From Marinobacterium aestuarii (GTDB lineage: Bacteria; Pseudomonadota; Gammaproteobacteria; Pseudomonadales; Balneatricaceae), in assembly GCF_001651805.1 (NCBI RefSeq), contig NZ_CP015839.1, positions 3,906,001 to 3,970,000 of the forward strand: a stretch of DNA of 64,000 nt, written 5' to 3'. How positions within the stretch are numbered: position 1 is the stretch's first letter; each line of letters starts with the position of its first letter. The notes beneath the pieces were generated by a model that ran no database searches, was not told the origin of the DNA, and worked only from the letters and a program-made list of their open reading frames with translations. Below, piece by piece: positions 1 through 9,232 of this stretch. Made by a program: the position numbers and the translations under genes.

Positions 1-452
1 ACCAGCAACAGCGTCAGCAGGCCATCAAAGCCCGACAGCACGCCCTCGCCCGCCGCAAGCTCGATGGCATCGATATCGTTGGTGGCGCGGGCCATCAGAT
101 CGCCGGTGTTGTGGACGTTGTAGAACGCCTGCCCCTGACGTGTCAGGCGCTGATAGAAGCGCGCCCGCAGCAGATTGCCCAACCGATAGGAGGTGCCAAA
201 CAGAATAAGCCGCCAGCCCATGCGCAGCAGATAGACCGCCAACCCCAGCCCGCACAGCGCCAGCAGATAATGCGCGCCCGGTGTGGTGTTGTCGGTGTCG
301 GCCGGCGCCTGCAGCAGCGCATCGATGGCGCGGCCGATCAGCCAGGGCACGCTCATGTTCAGCACAGCCACACCCGCCAGCATCAGCAGCGCCAGGCTGT
401 AGGTGCGCCAGTGTTCACGAAAAAACCAGCCAAGCTGAAAAAATAACGCCAT
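1..452 (-). CDS. ABC exporter, N-terminal transmembrane part (MdlA-like), partial
   Basis: The gene runs off the left edge, and about 150 N-terminal residues are visible from an ATG at 452. The protein begins MALFFQLGWFFREHWRTYSL, followed by a first membrane segment at about residues 18-38 and a second at about 62-80. The stretch NTGDLMARATNDIDAI and then AAGEGVLSGFDG is the cytoplasmic coupling region of type-1 ABC exporters and matches the MdlA/SmdA-like subfamily as I know it. The ATPase half would lie outside the window. Family members are homo- or heterodimeric inner-membrane exporters, and the substrate cannot be read from this part. The call rests on the membrane domain only. Confidence 0.75.
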   Translation of the reverse strand, partial: MALFFQLGWFFREHWRTYSLALLMLAGVAVLNMSVPWLIGRAIDALLQAPADTDNTTPGAHYLLALCGLGLAVYLLRMGWRLILFGTSYRLGNLLRARFYQRLTRQGQAFYNVHNTGDLMARATNDIDAIELAAGEGVLSGFDGLLTLLL

Positions 453-534
453 GGGAAAAACCGGTCTCGGAGCAGGGTTGACAGTCGATAACGAAAGGTC
501 GCCAGCATAACCCGAAGCCGCGGCGGGCGCAGCC

Positions 535-1647
535 TCAGTCGCCGTAGCCGGTCATTTCCAGGTAGCCTTCACCCGTATGACTGCCGCTTACCTCCACCGG
601 TCCTTCCCAGTAACTCAGCCGGCCCGGATTCCAGAAGTCTCCAGGCCAGGCTGCCACCTCAAGTTCGATACCCGCTGCAGGCACATTCACCTGCCAGCGC
701 ACCGGCACCTGGCCACGCGTGCTGTCGCGAAAAGCCAGCGGCTGCAAACTGAATTCATCGGGCTTCAACGCCTGGCTGCTGCCATCGGCCTGAATCAGGC
801 TGGCGGCATAATACGGCGTTGCGCCATGTACCCGGAACAGCATCAGCCGACGGCCATCATCCAGGTGCAGCGCCAGCCAGTCCCAGCCGCGCTGATCCGG
901 TTGCAGCAGCTGGCTGCTCCATTCACGGTCAAACCAGCCCTGGCCGCTGACCTTATACGTCTTGCCCTCCAGAGTGATCTCTCCCTGGATTTCCAGGGCT
1001 GGATAACTGAAATACATAGAACCACCGCCCACTGCCGACTTGGCGCTAAAGCCCTGATCGCCGTGACGTACCGCAGCCAGGGTCGGCATCAGCTGCAAGC
1101 GGTAGCCAAAATCATCCGCCTGCGTCTGCAGCGCCCAGGCACCCTGTTTTACGGCACCCAACTGCCAGTCATCGATCCAGGCCTCAAAAGGCGCAGCTTT
1201 GACCCCGGCCTGGCCACTGCCACCCCGTGCCAACCTTGATGCGAACTGATGTTTTCCCGGCTGACTCAGCGCCGCGTGCGCCAGCCACAACTCATCGCTA
1301 TACCAGCCGGCGGCACCGGGCCTCTCTACTGCATCCTCCCCCCTGCGCCCGCCAAGGCCCATGCGAAACAGCGTCCACTGCACACCGAAGGCCTCGCCTG
1401 CCTCGCTGTGCAGGTTGGCATTGAGGTACCACCATTCCAGCCGATAGTCCGGATGCGCACCCATATCCTGGGGCAAGGAGATCGTCATGCCGGGCCGAGC
1501 CTGGGTAAAGCCCGTCTCGGGCGATGTCAGTTCGCTCAGCCCAGCCTTCGCATCGGCTGCTGGCGGCGGTGCAGGCTCAGAGCCTGCCAGCAACAGCAAC
1601 AGCAAGATGCCCACACAGGGTCGCCAGCAGCTCAGGCGGCTATTCAT
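535..1647 (-). CDS. AttH/CrtC-like lipocalin-fold secreted protein
   Basis: This 370-residue protein has an N-terminal signal sequence (hydrophobic core at about 13-21) and the hallmarks of the AttH / carotenoid 1,2-hydratase fold: HPDYRLEWWYLNANL near residue 65, WFDREWSSQLL and GWDWLALHLDDGRRLMLFRV in the second half. The signal ends in LLAGS, where family lipoproteins usually have LAGC, so it may be released rather than lipidated. Its start overlaps the end of the upstream permease gene by 8 bases, so the two are translationally linked. ABC ATPase, FtsX permease and AttH-type protein form a recurring operon, first named from Agrobacterium att genes. The protein probably works with the transporter on an envelope or lipid substrate, but the reaction is unknown. 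Confidence 0.8.
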   Translation of the reverse strand: MNSRLSCWRPCVGILLLLLLAGSEPAPPPAADAKAGLSELTSPETGFTQARPGMTISLPQDMGAHPDYRLEWWYLNANLHSEAGEAFGVQWTLFRMGLGGRRGEDAVERPGAAGWYSDELWLAHAALSQPGKHQFASRLARGGSGQAGVKAAPFEAWIDDWQLGAVKQGAWALQTQADDFGYRLQLMPTLAAVRHGDQGFSAKSAVGGGSMYFSYPALEIQGEITLEGKTYKVSGQGWFDREWSSQLLQPDQRGWDWLALHLDDGRRLMLFRVHGATPYYAASLIQADGSSQALKPDEFSLQPLAFRDSTRGQVPVRWQVNVPAAGIELEVAAWPGDFWNPGRLSYWEGPVEVSGSHTGEGYLEMTGYGD

Positions 1648-4135
1648 TTTTCAGTGTCTCGAGCCGTATCGGGCTTGCCATCAGCAAACCGGTTACGGCG
1701 CCGACCAGCAGACAGGCCAGCCACACCTGTAGCCAGTACGCCGGATAGAGGTTAAAGGGCAGTGCCCAGCCAAAGGCCACCGGGTTGACCCTGGCCACCA
1801 GCACCCAGGACAGAAAAACCCCCAGCGGTGTCGCCAGCATCCCCAGCACAGTGGTGAGCAGCATGGCGTGGGCGCACAGGCGCCAGCGCAACTGAGCAGG
1901 GGTCAGGCCGCAGACGTAGATCCAGCTGTACAGGCGCTGACGCAAACGAAACAGCGTCAGCGCCATCAGCATCAGCGCAACCCCGGACAACAATAGCGTC
2001 AGGCCGCTCAGCGCGCCGGTAATATCGAAGGTACGGCCAAACACCGCCCGGGCCCCCGCCTTGAGCGCGGCCTGATCGCGCAGCCGGCTGCCGCCAAGCC
2101 AGGGATACTGTTGCGTCCAGCGCTGCCAATCCGGCGCAGGGCCCGGCGCCAGCCCCAACACAAAGGTGGTATAGCGCCCGGGCAGCGCCGCGGGCATATG
2201 GCGGGACGCCAGCAGAATTTCGCCATCCGGCCGGCCGTAATCGGCATAGATGGCCGCCACCTGGTACAGCTTTTCCATGGCGCCCATGCGCACCTTGATC
2301 CAGTCACCGAGCTTGAGATGCTGGCGCCGCGCCAGCTGCTCATTGACCATCAGGCCCTGCCCCCGCAGCGCCAGCCAGGGCTGCGGCGTCGACTCAATAA
2401 AATCCCAGCCCGACACCAGCGCGGACCCAGGATCCACCCCCAGCACATCCACCGCCTGTTGCTCCACCAGCGCCCGTCCGCGTACCTGAGGCAGCACCGC
2501 CACCACCTGGGGCAGCGTCTGCAGCTGCGCAACCCAGTCCTGCAACGCCACCGGCTGCCCTGGATCCAGATAGAGCTGCCCCTGCAGGCGCTGATCGAGC
2601 CAGCGCGCGAAGGTGCTTTCAAAGCCCGTCACCATGGCCTGGATACCAATGGCCGAGGCAATGGCAAACGCCAGCGCCAGCAATGGCAGGCGCAGCAGAC
2701 GGCACAGCGCCTGCATCTCTGAGCAGGACCACTCCAGCAGCACGGTGCCAGGTCTTCGCTGCGCCAAGACCTGCAGCCCGTCCAGCAGCAGCGACAGCAG
2801 ACGCGGCAATAAGAGCCCGGCACCCAGCAGGCAGGCAGCGGTCGCGGCAAAAATCAGCCACAGCGGCGTATCCAGCGCCAGACCCAGAATACCCGCCTGC
2901 ATCAGCAGCACTGCGGCGAGCCAGCCCCAGAGTCCCTCAACGCGGCTATCCTCGCCCGTCTGAATGCCGGACCTCAGCAGCAAGATATCGCTGCAGGCCC
3001 AGGCCAGCAGTACCAGCAGGACAAAGGCGGCCCGCAGCCAAAGTTCCGCCGCCGACAGGCCGGCACCCAGCCCCTCCACACTGAACAACCCCGCCAGAGT
3101 GCCTCGAAAGCCCTCGGCCAAGAGGCCCGCCAGCACCTGCCCAAGCCATACACCGAGAACCCCGCCGAGCACGCACAACAACAGCATTTCCAGCAGCAGA
3201 TAGAGTCGCAGGCGCCACAGCTCAACGCCCTGGCGATAGAGGATGTCCAGGCTGCGCTGGCGCTGTTGCATCGAAAACAGATAGACCGCACGTACCAGCA
3301 GGGCCGCCACCAGCAAGGCCAGCCAGCCAAGCGCCTCCAGACTGAGCAGAAAGCTGTTCGCCAGCGGCGCCGACGAAACCCCGTAGTCCTGCAGCAGCGC
3401 CTCGTAACCTGGCGGCAGCATCCTGACCAGCGACGCCGGCATCAGCAGCTCAAGCCGGGTCTCGTGACCGATCTCCCGGGCAATAGTCGCTATGGTGGCG
3501 ATATCGCCGAGCAGCAGATCAGCCGGCAGACCCGGCATCTGCTGCAACGCATATTCAGTGGCCGCTGCTTGATCGCGGCTTTGCTGAAGTTGACTTTGTC
3601 CCTGTCCTTGCCACAGCAGCAAGGCGGCCGACGAGCCCCAGAGTGCATTCAAGGGTGATTGCCCCTGTGCGGTCGACTGCCCGGCCATTAGCTCCGGCGT
3701 TGCTGCGTCGAGCACCGCCGTCATCCAGGGAAGCGAAGGCAGGCAGTCCGCCGTGAGAGGATCGACGCCCAGCAGGCGCAGCCTCGTCCGGCGGGCCGAA
3801 GATGGCGTGCTCTGCGGGTTGCCGGCACCCGGGCTATCGCCCTGCTTGAACTCAAGCTGCAGATTGAGGCGCGGCGTCACGCACAGACCTGCACGGCGCA
3901 GCAGCGCGAAGTCATCCACCCCAAGGAGGCGCTTGTCGAGCCGCTGCAGCGACAGTTGCGGCGCCTGAGCCTGCACCGTGGCTTCAATGGAGGCGGCGCC
4001 ACGACTGGTCAGTGATTGCACACCGCTCCAGAGCATGGCGGCACAGGCGAGGATCAGCAGCAGGCCAACCAGCTGCCCCGGATGACGACGGTAGTGACTC
4101 AGATACACCTGCGCCAGATAGGCTGCCGGGCTCAT
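1640..4135 (-). CDS. ABC transporter permease with two FtsX-type units
   Basis: This is an 831-residue inner-membrane protein. One membrane segment lies at about 18-38, followed by a large extracytoplasmic region, a group of segments at about 265-450, a second extracytoplasmic region at about 520-690, and three C-terminal segments at about 700-820. This duplicated layout is that of YbbP-type permeases, which carry two FtsX/MacB domains. The C-terminal motif RLRQRLYSWIYVCGL leading into further helices is typical. The start overlaps the end of the upstream ATPase gene by 4 bases, and the end overlaps the AttH-like gene. Such permeases act with a LolD-like ATPase on lipids, lipoproteins or peptides rather than on small solutes. 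The substrate here is not identified. Confidence 0.85.
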   Translation of the reverse strand: MSPAAYLAQVYLSHYRRHPGQLVGLLLILACAAMLWSGVQSLTSRGAASIEATVQAQAPQLSLQRLDKRLLGVDDFALLRRAGLCVTPRLNLQLEFKQGDSPGAGNPQSTPSSARRTRLRLLGVDPLTADCLPSLPWMTAVLDAATPELMAGQSTAQGQSPLNALWGSSAALLLWQGQGQSQLQQSRDQAAATEYALQQMPGLPADLLLGDIATIATIAREIGHETRLELLMPASLVRMLPPGYEALLQDYGVSSAPLANSFLLSLEALGWLALLVAALLVRAVYLFSMQQRQRSLDILYRQGVELWRLRLYLLLEMLLLCVLGGVLGVWLGQVLAGLLAEGFRGTLAGLFSVEGLGAGLSAAELWLRAAFVLLVLLAWACSDILLLRSGIQTGEDSRVEGLWGWLAAVLLMQAGILGLALDTPLWLIFAATAACLLGAGLLLPRLLSLLLDGLQVLAQRRPGTVLLEWSCSEMQALCRLLRLPLLALAFAIASAIGIQAMVTGFESTFARWLDQRLQGQLYLDPGQPVALQDWVAQLQTLPQVVAVLPQVRGRALVEQQAVDVLGVDPGSALVSGWDFIESTPQPWLALRGQGLMVNEQLARRQHLKLGDWIKVRMGAMEKLYQVAAIYADYGRPDGEILLASRHMPAALPGRYTTFVLGLAPGPAPDWQRWTQQYPWLGGSRLRDQAALKAGARAVFGRTFDITGALSGLTLLLSGVALMLMALTLFRLRQRLYSWIYVCGLTPAQLRWRLCAHAMLLTTVLGMLATPLGVFLSWVLVARVNPVAFGWALPFNLYPAYWLQVWLACLLVGAVTGLLMASPIRLETLKNE

Positions 4136-4794
4136 GGACTCAGAGCACCCTTGCTGAGGTGCAGCACCCGATCACAGCACTGTGCCAGCACCGGGTTGTG
4201 GGTCACGATCAGGGCCGTCAGGCCGCGTTCGTGCATGGCCTTGAAGAACAGCGGCATGACAAGTCGGGCACTGGCCTCATCCAGACTGCCGGTGGGTTCA
4301 TCCGCCAGAATCAGTTCAGGCTGCATGGCAAAGGCGCAGGCCAGGGCTGCGCGCTGGCGCTGACCGCCGGACAGCTGGTCGGGGTAGCGTTGCGCCACGT
4401 CACCAATACCCAGCGTCTGCAACAGCTCAAGCGGCTCGACCTTGAGCCCCGCCAACCCGGCCCGAAAGGCAATATTGCGGCTGACGCTCAGCGTTGGAAT
4501 CAGATTGCCATCCTGGAACAGGGTGGCTATGCGGTGGCGACGCCAGCGCGCCCAGCCGTTGTCGCCAAGACGCTGATATGGCAGGCCGAACACCTCCAGC
4601 GAGCCCCGATCGGGCTGCATAAGACCATTTAGCAGATTGAGCAGGGTCGACTTGCCACAGCCCGACGGCCCCATAATGGCCAGGGACTCCCCCGCGCAAA
4701 GTTCAAACGACAGGTCACGCAGCACCTCGACCCGGGTTTCCCCGCGGCCATAGTGCTTGCAAATCCCATCCGCCTGTATCACCGGTTCCGTCAT
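4132..4794 (-). CDS. ABC transporter ATPase, LolD/YbbA-like
   Basis: This is an ATPase of about 220 residues that powers the FtsX-type permease encoded next to it. It shows Walker A GPSGCGKST, the signature LSGGQRQRAALA, Walker B LILADEPTGSLD and the switch histidine in IVTHN, all at the spacing of the LolD/MacB/YbbA subfamily. I take MTEPVIQADGICKHY as the start (4794). In-frame ATGs at 4800 and 4806 are possible, and a longer form from 4860 adds a tail with no family match. The stop overlaps the permease start by 4 bases. It is the first gene of the ATPase-permease-AttH operon. Confidence 0.85.
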   Translation of the reverse strand: MTEPVIQADGICKHYGRGETRVEVLRDLSFELCAGESLAIMGPSGCGKSTLLNLLNGLMQPDRGSLEVFGLPYQRLGDNGWARWRRHRIATLFQDGNLIPTLSVSRNIAFRAGLAGLKVEPLELLQTLGIGDVAQRYPDQLSGGQRQRAALACAFAMQPELILADEPTGSLDEASARLVMPLFFKAMHERGLTALIVTHNPVLAQCCDRVLHLSKGALSP

Positions 4795-4916
4795 CGCCAT
4801 CCGCATCCTGCCGTCGCACTCAGTATAGAGCGCGGTACGCGTCATGCAGCCACTGTACACAAAGGATCAGGCGGTCTTAACCCCCTGTTTCAATACGGTG
4901 TTTCAAAACCCTGCCA

Positions 4917-6050
4917 TCAGGCCGCGCCAGGCAGTACACGCTGCCACAGCCAGACCCCGGCCACCAGAATCACCAGTACCGAGCCTGCGCGCAGCACCAG
5001 CGGCTGAAAAAACACCCGCGCCCGGGCCAGGTAGAGCGGTGGAAACAGCAGGGCGACCAGCGCCAGCTGGCCGAGTTCTATGCCTATATTGAATCCGGCC
5101 AGTGCCGCCAGCTGCCCACCGGCCGGTAGGCCGAGCAGCGACAGCACACTGGCGAAGCCAAAGCCGTGCAGTAACCCAAAACCCAGCGCCAGCGGCCAGC
5201 GCAGGCCTCGCCCCAGCGGCCACAGATTGTTCAGCGCCGCCAGTATCACCGACAGCGCGATCAGGCTCTCGACCAGGCGCGACGGCAGGCTCAGGATATT
5301 CAGCACACTCAGGCTCAGAGTGATGGAGTGCGCCACTGTAAAGGCCGTGACCACCTTGAGCAGCTCGAGCGTGGCGGGCTTCAAACCCTCGGCCGGCATC
5401 CAGCCTGCGCCCCTGCGCACCAGCACCGCGGGCAACAGCAGCGTGATGAGAAACAGCATGTGATCAAATCCGTTCCAGATATGCTGCACACCCTCGGCAA
5501 TGTAGGTCTGCAGTAACCGCAGGGTGGAGATTGCCTGCGCCGGCACGGTCAGCTGCGGCGTACGGGCCGACAGAATGCGCGCATCCAGCAGCGCCCCATC
5601 CTGCTCCAGGGATACGTACAGGCGATGATCGGGAGGGAATTCGTCCAGCCGCAGAAAAACCAGCTGGGTGTCAACGGGAACAACAGCGCCGTCGAACCGT
5701 ACACCCAGCTCGATAGTCTGCTGTGCACCCAGTGCAACAGGGCCTGCGCGCGGCATCCGGGATCCATTCGCAGGTTCAAGCCGTACCAGGGAAGTGGCCA
5801 GCTCACGCAGTTGCGCGGCCGCGGCCTCAACCTCCGCCAGGCTTACCGCCGCATCGCGGTCGCTATCGAGGCTGACAAAACGTTCAAGTTCACTGGCATT
5901 AATACTGAACAACAGCGATAAACCCGCCGCATCAGGCATGACCCGGACAGTACTGATGCCCGGGTCATGCGCCAGTGCGCTGTGCCAGGGCTGCAACAGC
6001 AGCCCCAGCAACAGCCACAGGACGGGTTTGAGCCTAGTGTCCATGACCAT
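4917..6050 (-). CDS. HupE/UreJ-type membrane protein (HupE_UreJ_2 family)
   Basis: This 377-residue protein has a signal peptide (core at about 10-26, ending in LAHD), an extracytoplasmic domain of about 150 residues that includes an acidic SLDSDRDAAVS stretch, and then 6-7 membrane segments from about residue 195 to the end. The motif HIWNGFDHMLFLITLLLP opens the membrane part, and GLLHGFGFASVL is the conserved His-containing helix of HupE/UreJ proteins. Small HupE/UreJ proteins are linked to nickel uptake. The larger family with an extra N-terminal domain, to which this belongs, has no settled function. The start overlaps the DUF4331 gene by 17 bases, so it is the last gene of a tight three-gene operon. 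An in-frame ATG at 6044 is an alternative start. Confidence 0.8.
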   Translation of the reverse strand: MVMDTRLKPVLWLLLGLLLQPWHSALAHDPGISTVRVMPDAAGLSLLFSINASELERFVSLDSDRDAAVSLAEVEAAAAQLRELATSLVRLEPANGSRMPRAGPVALGAQQTIELGVRFDGAVVPVDTQLVFLRLDEFPPDHRLYVSLEQDGALLDARILSARTPQLTVPAQAISTLRLLQTYIAEGVQHIWNGFDHMLFLITLLLPAVLVRRGAGWMPAEGLKPATLELLKVVTAFTVAHSITLSLSVLNILSLPSRLVESLIALSVILAALNNLWPLGRGLRWPLALGFGLLHGFGFASVLSLLGLPAGGQLAALAGFNIGIELGQLALVALLFPPLYLARARVFFQPLVLRAGSVLVILVAGVWLWQRVLPGAA

Positions 6051-7512
6051 GATTACGCCCGTTCAGGGGCGTCGCAGCGTAGGGGAACACCTTGTTATAG
6101 GCGATATCATTGGCGTCGACGCTGTCGCCGGCAGGTCCGTTGATCACCAGTGGATCATTGCGCAGATCACTGATCAGCGCCGTGACCGCAATATCAACGA
6201 CATCATCACCAAAGCGCCGTCCGTTGGGCCAGCCACCAGGAATAGTACCCGCCGCAAAGCCGGGCAGGCCGGCCTGCACAGTGCTGCTCAGCGCATCACC
6301 GCCGAATACGCTCAGGCGCGAGAAACCAGCATCATCGGGATTGGCCACATCGTCGGCACCGCCACCTGCCAGACGCGCAGCCCCGGTGGACAGATCCACC
6401 TTGATCAGGTCAGGAATAAAGATCCCGGCGATGTCTGTACGCCCGGTTTCAAGCGCCACCATATCACCGCCAAACACCAGATCATTCAGCAGTGCGGCCA
6501 GCTCCGGCTCCTCGGCGTATTTGGCAAAGAGCGCGGCGTCCACCTCGGGTGACGAGCGGTTGTAGAGGTCCTTGTCGGCAATGGCGACCAGGGCTTCGTT
6601 GAACAGCGGATTACCCTGACGGGCCACCTGCACCCAATCACCGGACTCTTTCGGGCCGTCCTTGCGCAGCACGGTCTGTTTCTGCCGGCTGGTGCTGGCA
6701 TAAACACCCACCACCTGGTCGGCACCGCCGAGGGCCTGCAGCGGTATATCCAGCACCACCGTATGCACGTTGTAGCCGCCCTGGGCATCAATGCCTGGGC
6801 TGCGCAGCTGCAGCAAATCGAAGATCGACTGAATGTCGCCGTAGAAGCCATCATCGCGCTGGCCGGCGAAGGTGCGATAACCGCCCGGCAGGCTGTAAAT
6901 AGTCTGGGCGGTATAGGCATCGAGCGAGCTTGCCAGCGCCACACCGTCACGGGCCGGATTTTCGCCATCGTTATCAATGTTGTACAGAGGTGTCGCGATG
7001 CCCTGGTTGTTGGGCGGTACCAGCATTTTGTAGCCCGGCGGCGTCAGGTCCGTCACTGTGCCGGTGCGGTGGTTCTCCTGAGTCAACCGGTAACTCTGGG
7101 TCAGGTTCTGGGCAGCGTCCCCTACCGTACCGATCACCCCCAGGTAGGACTGCAGGATGGTCTGGTTGGTCTTGTAGCCGGTGCTGAAACGAAAGTGATA
7201 GCTCAGCGTGGGCCTGCCGGCAGCCAGGTCATCACCGGTTGCGACATGGATCGAGTAGCGCACGCGGTCATCAAAGTTATATTTGTTGGGCCCGATACCG
7301 GGCTCCTCAAACGGGTAAACGCTCAGCGCGGTGGTCAGGTAGGCCATACCATCGCTGTTACTGCGAAAGGCATACACATCGGCGGTATTGGCCGCATCAT
7401 CCAGAGTGATCAGGGGGGCATCCATATGGCTGGATGCCAGTGCCAGGCTGGCGGCGCCCACACAGGCTAGCAGCACGCCGGGCGTCCAGATCCGTTCTAT
7501 TCGCGATTTCAT
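6034..7512 (-). CDS. DUF4331 domain protein, secreted
   Basis: This 492-residue protein has a signal peptide ending near LALASSHMDAPLI; the segment SHMDAPLITLDDAANTADVY is the classic opening of DUF4331 proteins. The rest is a repeat-poor extracytoplasmic domain with the family's RYSIHVATGDD and YHFRFSTG strands. The C-terminus is NGRNHGHGH, a short His-rich tail that could bind metal (inference). DUF4331 has no assigned biochemical role. The gene lies 27 bases after the TPR lipoprotein gene and overlaps the HupE-like gene, and this trio recurs in other proteobacteria as far as I recall. I make no functional claim beyond an envelope location. Confidence 0.85.
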   Translation of the reverse strand: MKSRIERIWTPGVLLACVGAASLALASSHMDAPLITLDDAANTADVYAFRSNSDGMAYLTTALSVYPFEEPGIGPNKYNFDDRVRYSIHVATGDDLAAGRPTLSYHFRFSTGYKTNQTILQSYLGVIGTVGDAAQNLTQSYRLTQENHRTGTVTDLTPPGYKMLVPPNNQGIATPLYNIDNDGENPARDGVALASSLDAYTAQTIYSLPGGYRTFAGQRDDGFYGDIQSIFDLLQLRSPGIDAQGGYNVHTVVLDIPLQALGGADQVVGVYASTSRQKQTVLRKDGPKESGDWVQVARQGNPLFNEALVAIADKDLYNRSSPEVDAALFAKYAEEPELAALLNDLVFGGDMVALETGRTDIAGIFIPDLIKVDLSTGAARLAGGGADDVANPDDAGFSRLSVFGGDALSSTVQAGLPGFAAGTIPGGWPNGRRFGDDVVDIAVTALISDLRNDPLVINGPAGDSVDANDIAYNKVFPYAATPLNGRNHGHGH

Positions 7513-7539
7513 GGTGTATCTCCAGTGTTGGAGTTGCCC

Positions 7540-8982
7540 TTACGGGCGAAGCTGAGCCTTGCGGCTCGGTACAGCATTTGAAAGCTGCTGTTCACTTGCG
7601 CCACAGCGGGCTTGCGCCAGCATGCGTTGCTCGGATGGCAAGAGCCGATAAGACGGCTGCCGGGCCATGTTTAGCCAGTTCTGTGCCTGCTGGCAGTCAC
7701 CGCGGGCAGCGGCGATAACTCCAGCATGCAGCTGCACGCGCGGATCCTGCAGGCCGGATTCAAGTGCGCTCGATATCAGATTCCAGGCGGCCTCCAGATC
7801 ACCCTGGCGATATTGCGCCAGGGCCAGGGTATCCAGTGTGTGAGGGTCCTGGCGGATTGCATATTCCTGCTGCGCCAGGACCAGCGCCTTTGTCAGTGCC
7901 GCAGTGCTGGTCGAGGTGGACGCCAGATAGAGCGCATGGGTGCGCCTGTCGGCGTCTGCGCCCCGCCGTGCCAGCTCTGCCAGCAGCGCGGCCTGTTCTT
8001 CATCTGTGCCTGTCTGCTGCAACGCCTCCAGCAGGGGCCACTGATACAGGGGCTGCGGCGCCTGTGTGGCAGCCCGCTCTAGCTGGTCAATCGCCTGGGC
8101 GTAGTCGCCCCGCGCCAGCCAGAGGCGGCCCGATACCAGCAGTGCAGGCGGATAGTCCGGGCGGATTTTCAGCGCCGCCCGCGCCAGGGTAAGCGCCGTC
8201 TCGGCATCGCCCTGGGCAAACACGAAGCTTGCCAGGCGCGACAGGGCCCAGGCCTTGGCTTCGGGCTCCCGCGCACTGGTAGAACGGGCACTGAGCGCCA
8301 TCATCTCGATGGCGCCATCGCTATCCCCGCTGAGCCAGCGCAATTCAGCCGCGCGGCTGTAGGCCTGGGGGCCTGGATGCAAATCCATCATGCGCTGGTA
8401 GGCACTGGCAGCGGCATCGAGATCGCCCTGTTCCAGCTGCAGATCACCCAGCAGGCCATAGTCAAACCAGCCGCCGCGCGAAGCCACCAGCTCCCGCGCC
8501 AGAACCTGGGCTTCGGCAAAGCGGTGCTGCTGGTGCAGTGAGCGCGCGAGCAGCAGCTGTGCAGCCGGGCTGCCCGCTGCCTGAGCGTTCATGCAATTGC
8601 CGGCCTGCTCCGCCAGCTTCAGATAACCGGCGTCAAAGGTTTCCCGTGCCAGGGCCAGGTGACGCCAGCCCAGGCGCTCCAGCAGCTCCAGCCGGCGCGA
8701 ATCGCTGAGCTCGTCGCCGCGCAATTGCTGCTGCATCTGCCCGATATCCGGCACGGCGCGATCGGTCTCAAACTGCGCCTGCACCAGTTCACAGGCAAGC
8801 GGACGGCGCCCCTGGCCACCTGTCACGCCAGTCGCCGCTGTCGCAGAGGATGCCACAGACGTGGCACTGCCTGGCTGGGGTGGGATGGCTGCAGAGCGAG
8901 ACAGATCGGTGCCACTGTCACAGCCGGACAGCAGTATCAGGGCCCACAACGAGACGGAAACCCGCTTGCCGACGCTTCCCAT
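7540..8982 (-). CDS. TPR-repeat lipoprotein
   Basis: I place the start at 8982, where a strong ribosome site (GGAGG, five bases upstream) precedes MGSVGKRVSVSLWALILLSGC. That gives a type II signal with the lipobox LLSGC and a lipidated Cys21. The mature protein, about 460 residues, is a chain of tetratricopeptide-like helical hairpins from about residue 110 to 450, with units such as ALTLARAALKIRPDYPPALL and DYAQAIDQLERAATQAPQPL. It is the first gene of the operon with the DUF4331 and HupE-like genes and would sit on the outer or inner membrane as a scaffold. Function is unknown, and its position suggests it helps assemble or present the DUF4331 protein (inference). Confidence 0.85.
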   Translation of the reverse strand: MGSVGKRVSVSLWALILLSGCDSGTDLSRSAAIPPQPGSATSVASSATAATGVTGGQGRRPLACELVQAQFETDRAVPDIGQMQQQLRGDELSDSRRLELLERLGWRHLALARETFDAGYLKLAEQAGNCMNAQAAGSPAAQLLLARSLHQQHRFAEAQVLARELVASRGGWFDYGLLGDLQLEQGDLDAAASAYQRMMDLHPGPQAYSRAAELRWLSGDSDGAIEMMALSARSTSAREPEAKAWALSRLASFVFAQGDAETALTLARAALKIRPDYPPALLVSGRLWLARGDYAQAIDQLERAATQAPQPLYQWPLLEALQQTGTDEEQAALLAELARRGADADRRTHALYLASTSTSTAALTKALVLAQQEYAIRQDPHTLDTLALAQYRQGDLEAAWNLISSALESGLQDPRVQLHAGVIAAARGDCQQAQNWLNMARQPSYRLLPSEQRMLAQARCGASEQQLSNAVPSRKAQLRP

Positions 8983-9115
8983 GGAAACCTCCACTGCCTT
9001 GAGTTTCTCTTTTCTACGCAGAGAACCCGGCAATGGATGTGCTAAATGCGCAATTAATTTGTACGCGGCTTCAGATCACTCGTGAAAAACGCAGGAGCGC
9101 ACTCAAACAACGTTC

Positions 9116-9134
9116 AGACCTTGTAAAAAGGTCT
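9116..9134. other. Hairpin in the divergent TPR-lipoprotein / thiol-dioxygenase promoter region
   Basis: AGACCTT at 9116-9122 pairs with AAGGTCT at 9128-9134 around a 5-base loop. It lies between two divergently transcribed genes, so it could be an operator or a leader structure. There is no clean T-run on either strand, so I do not call it a terminator. Confidence 0.35.
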
Positions 9135-9232
9135 TTGTATATCAGTTCGTTGACCGCAGTTTCTCGCCGAAGACGCAAATGCGCTACCTTCTGATAGGCT
9201 TTAAGTAGAAGCCCACCTTCCAGGAGACCGCC

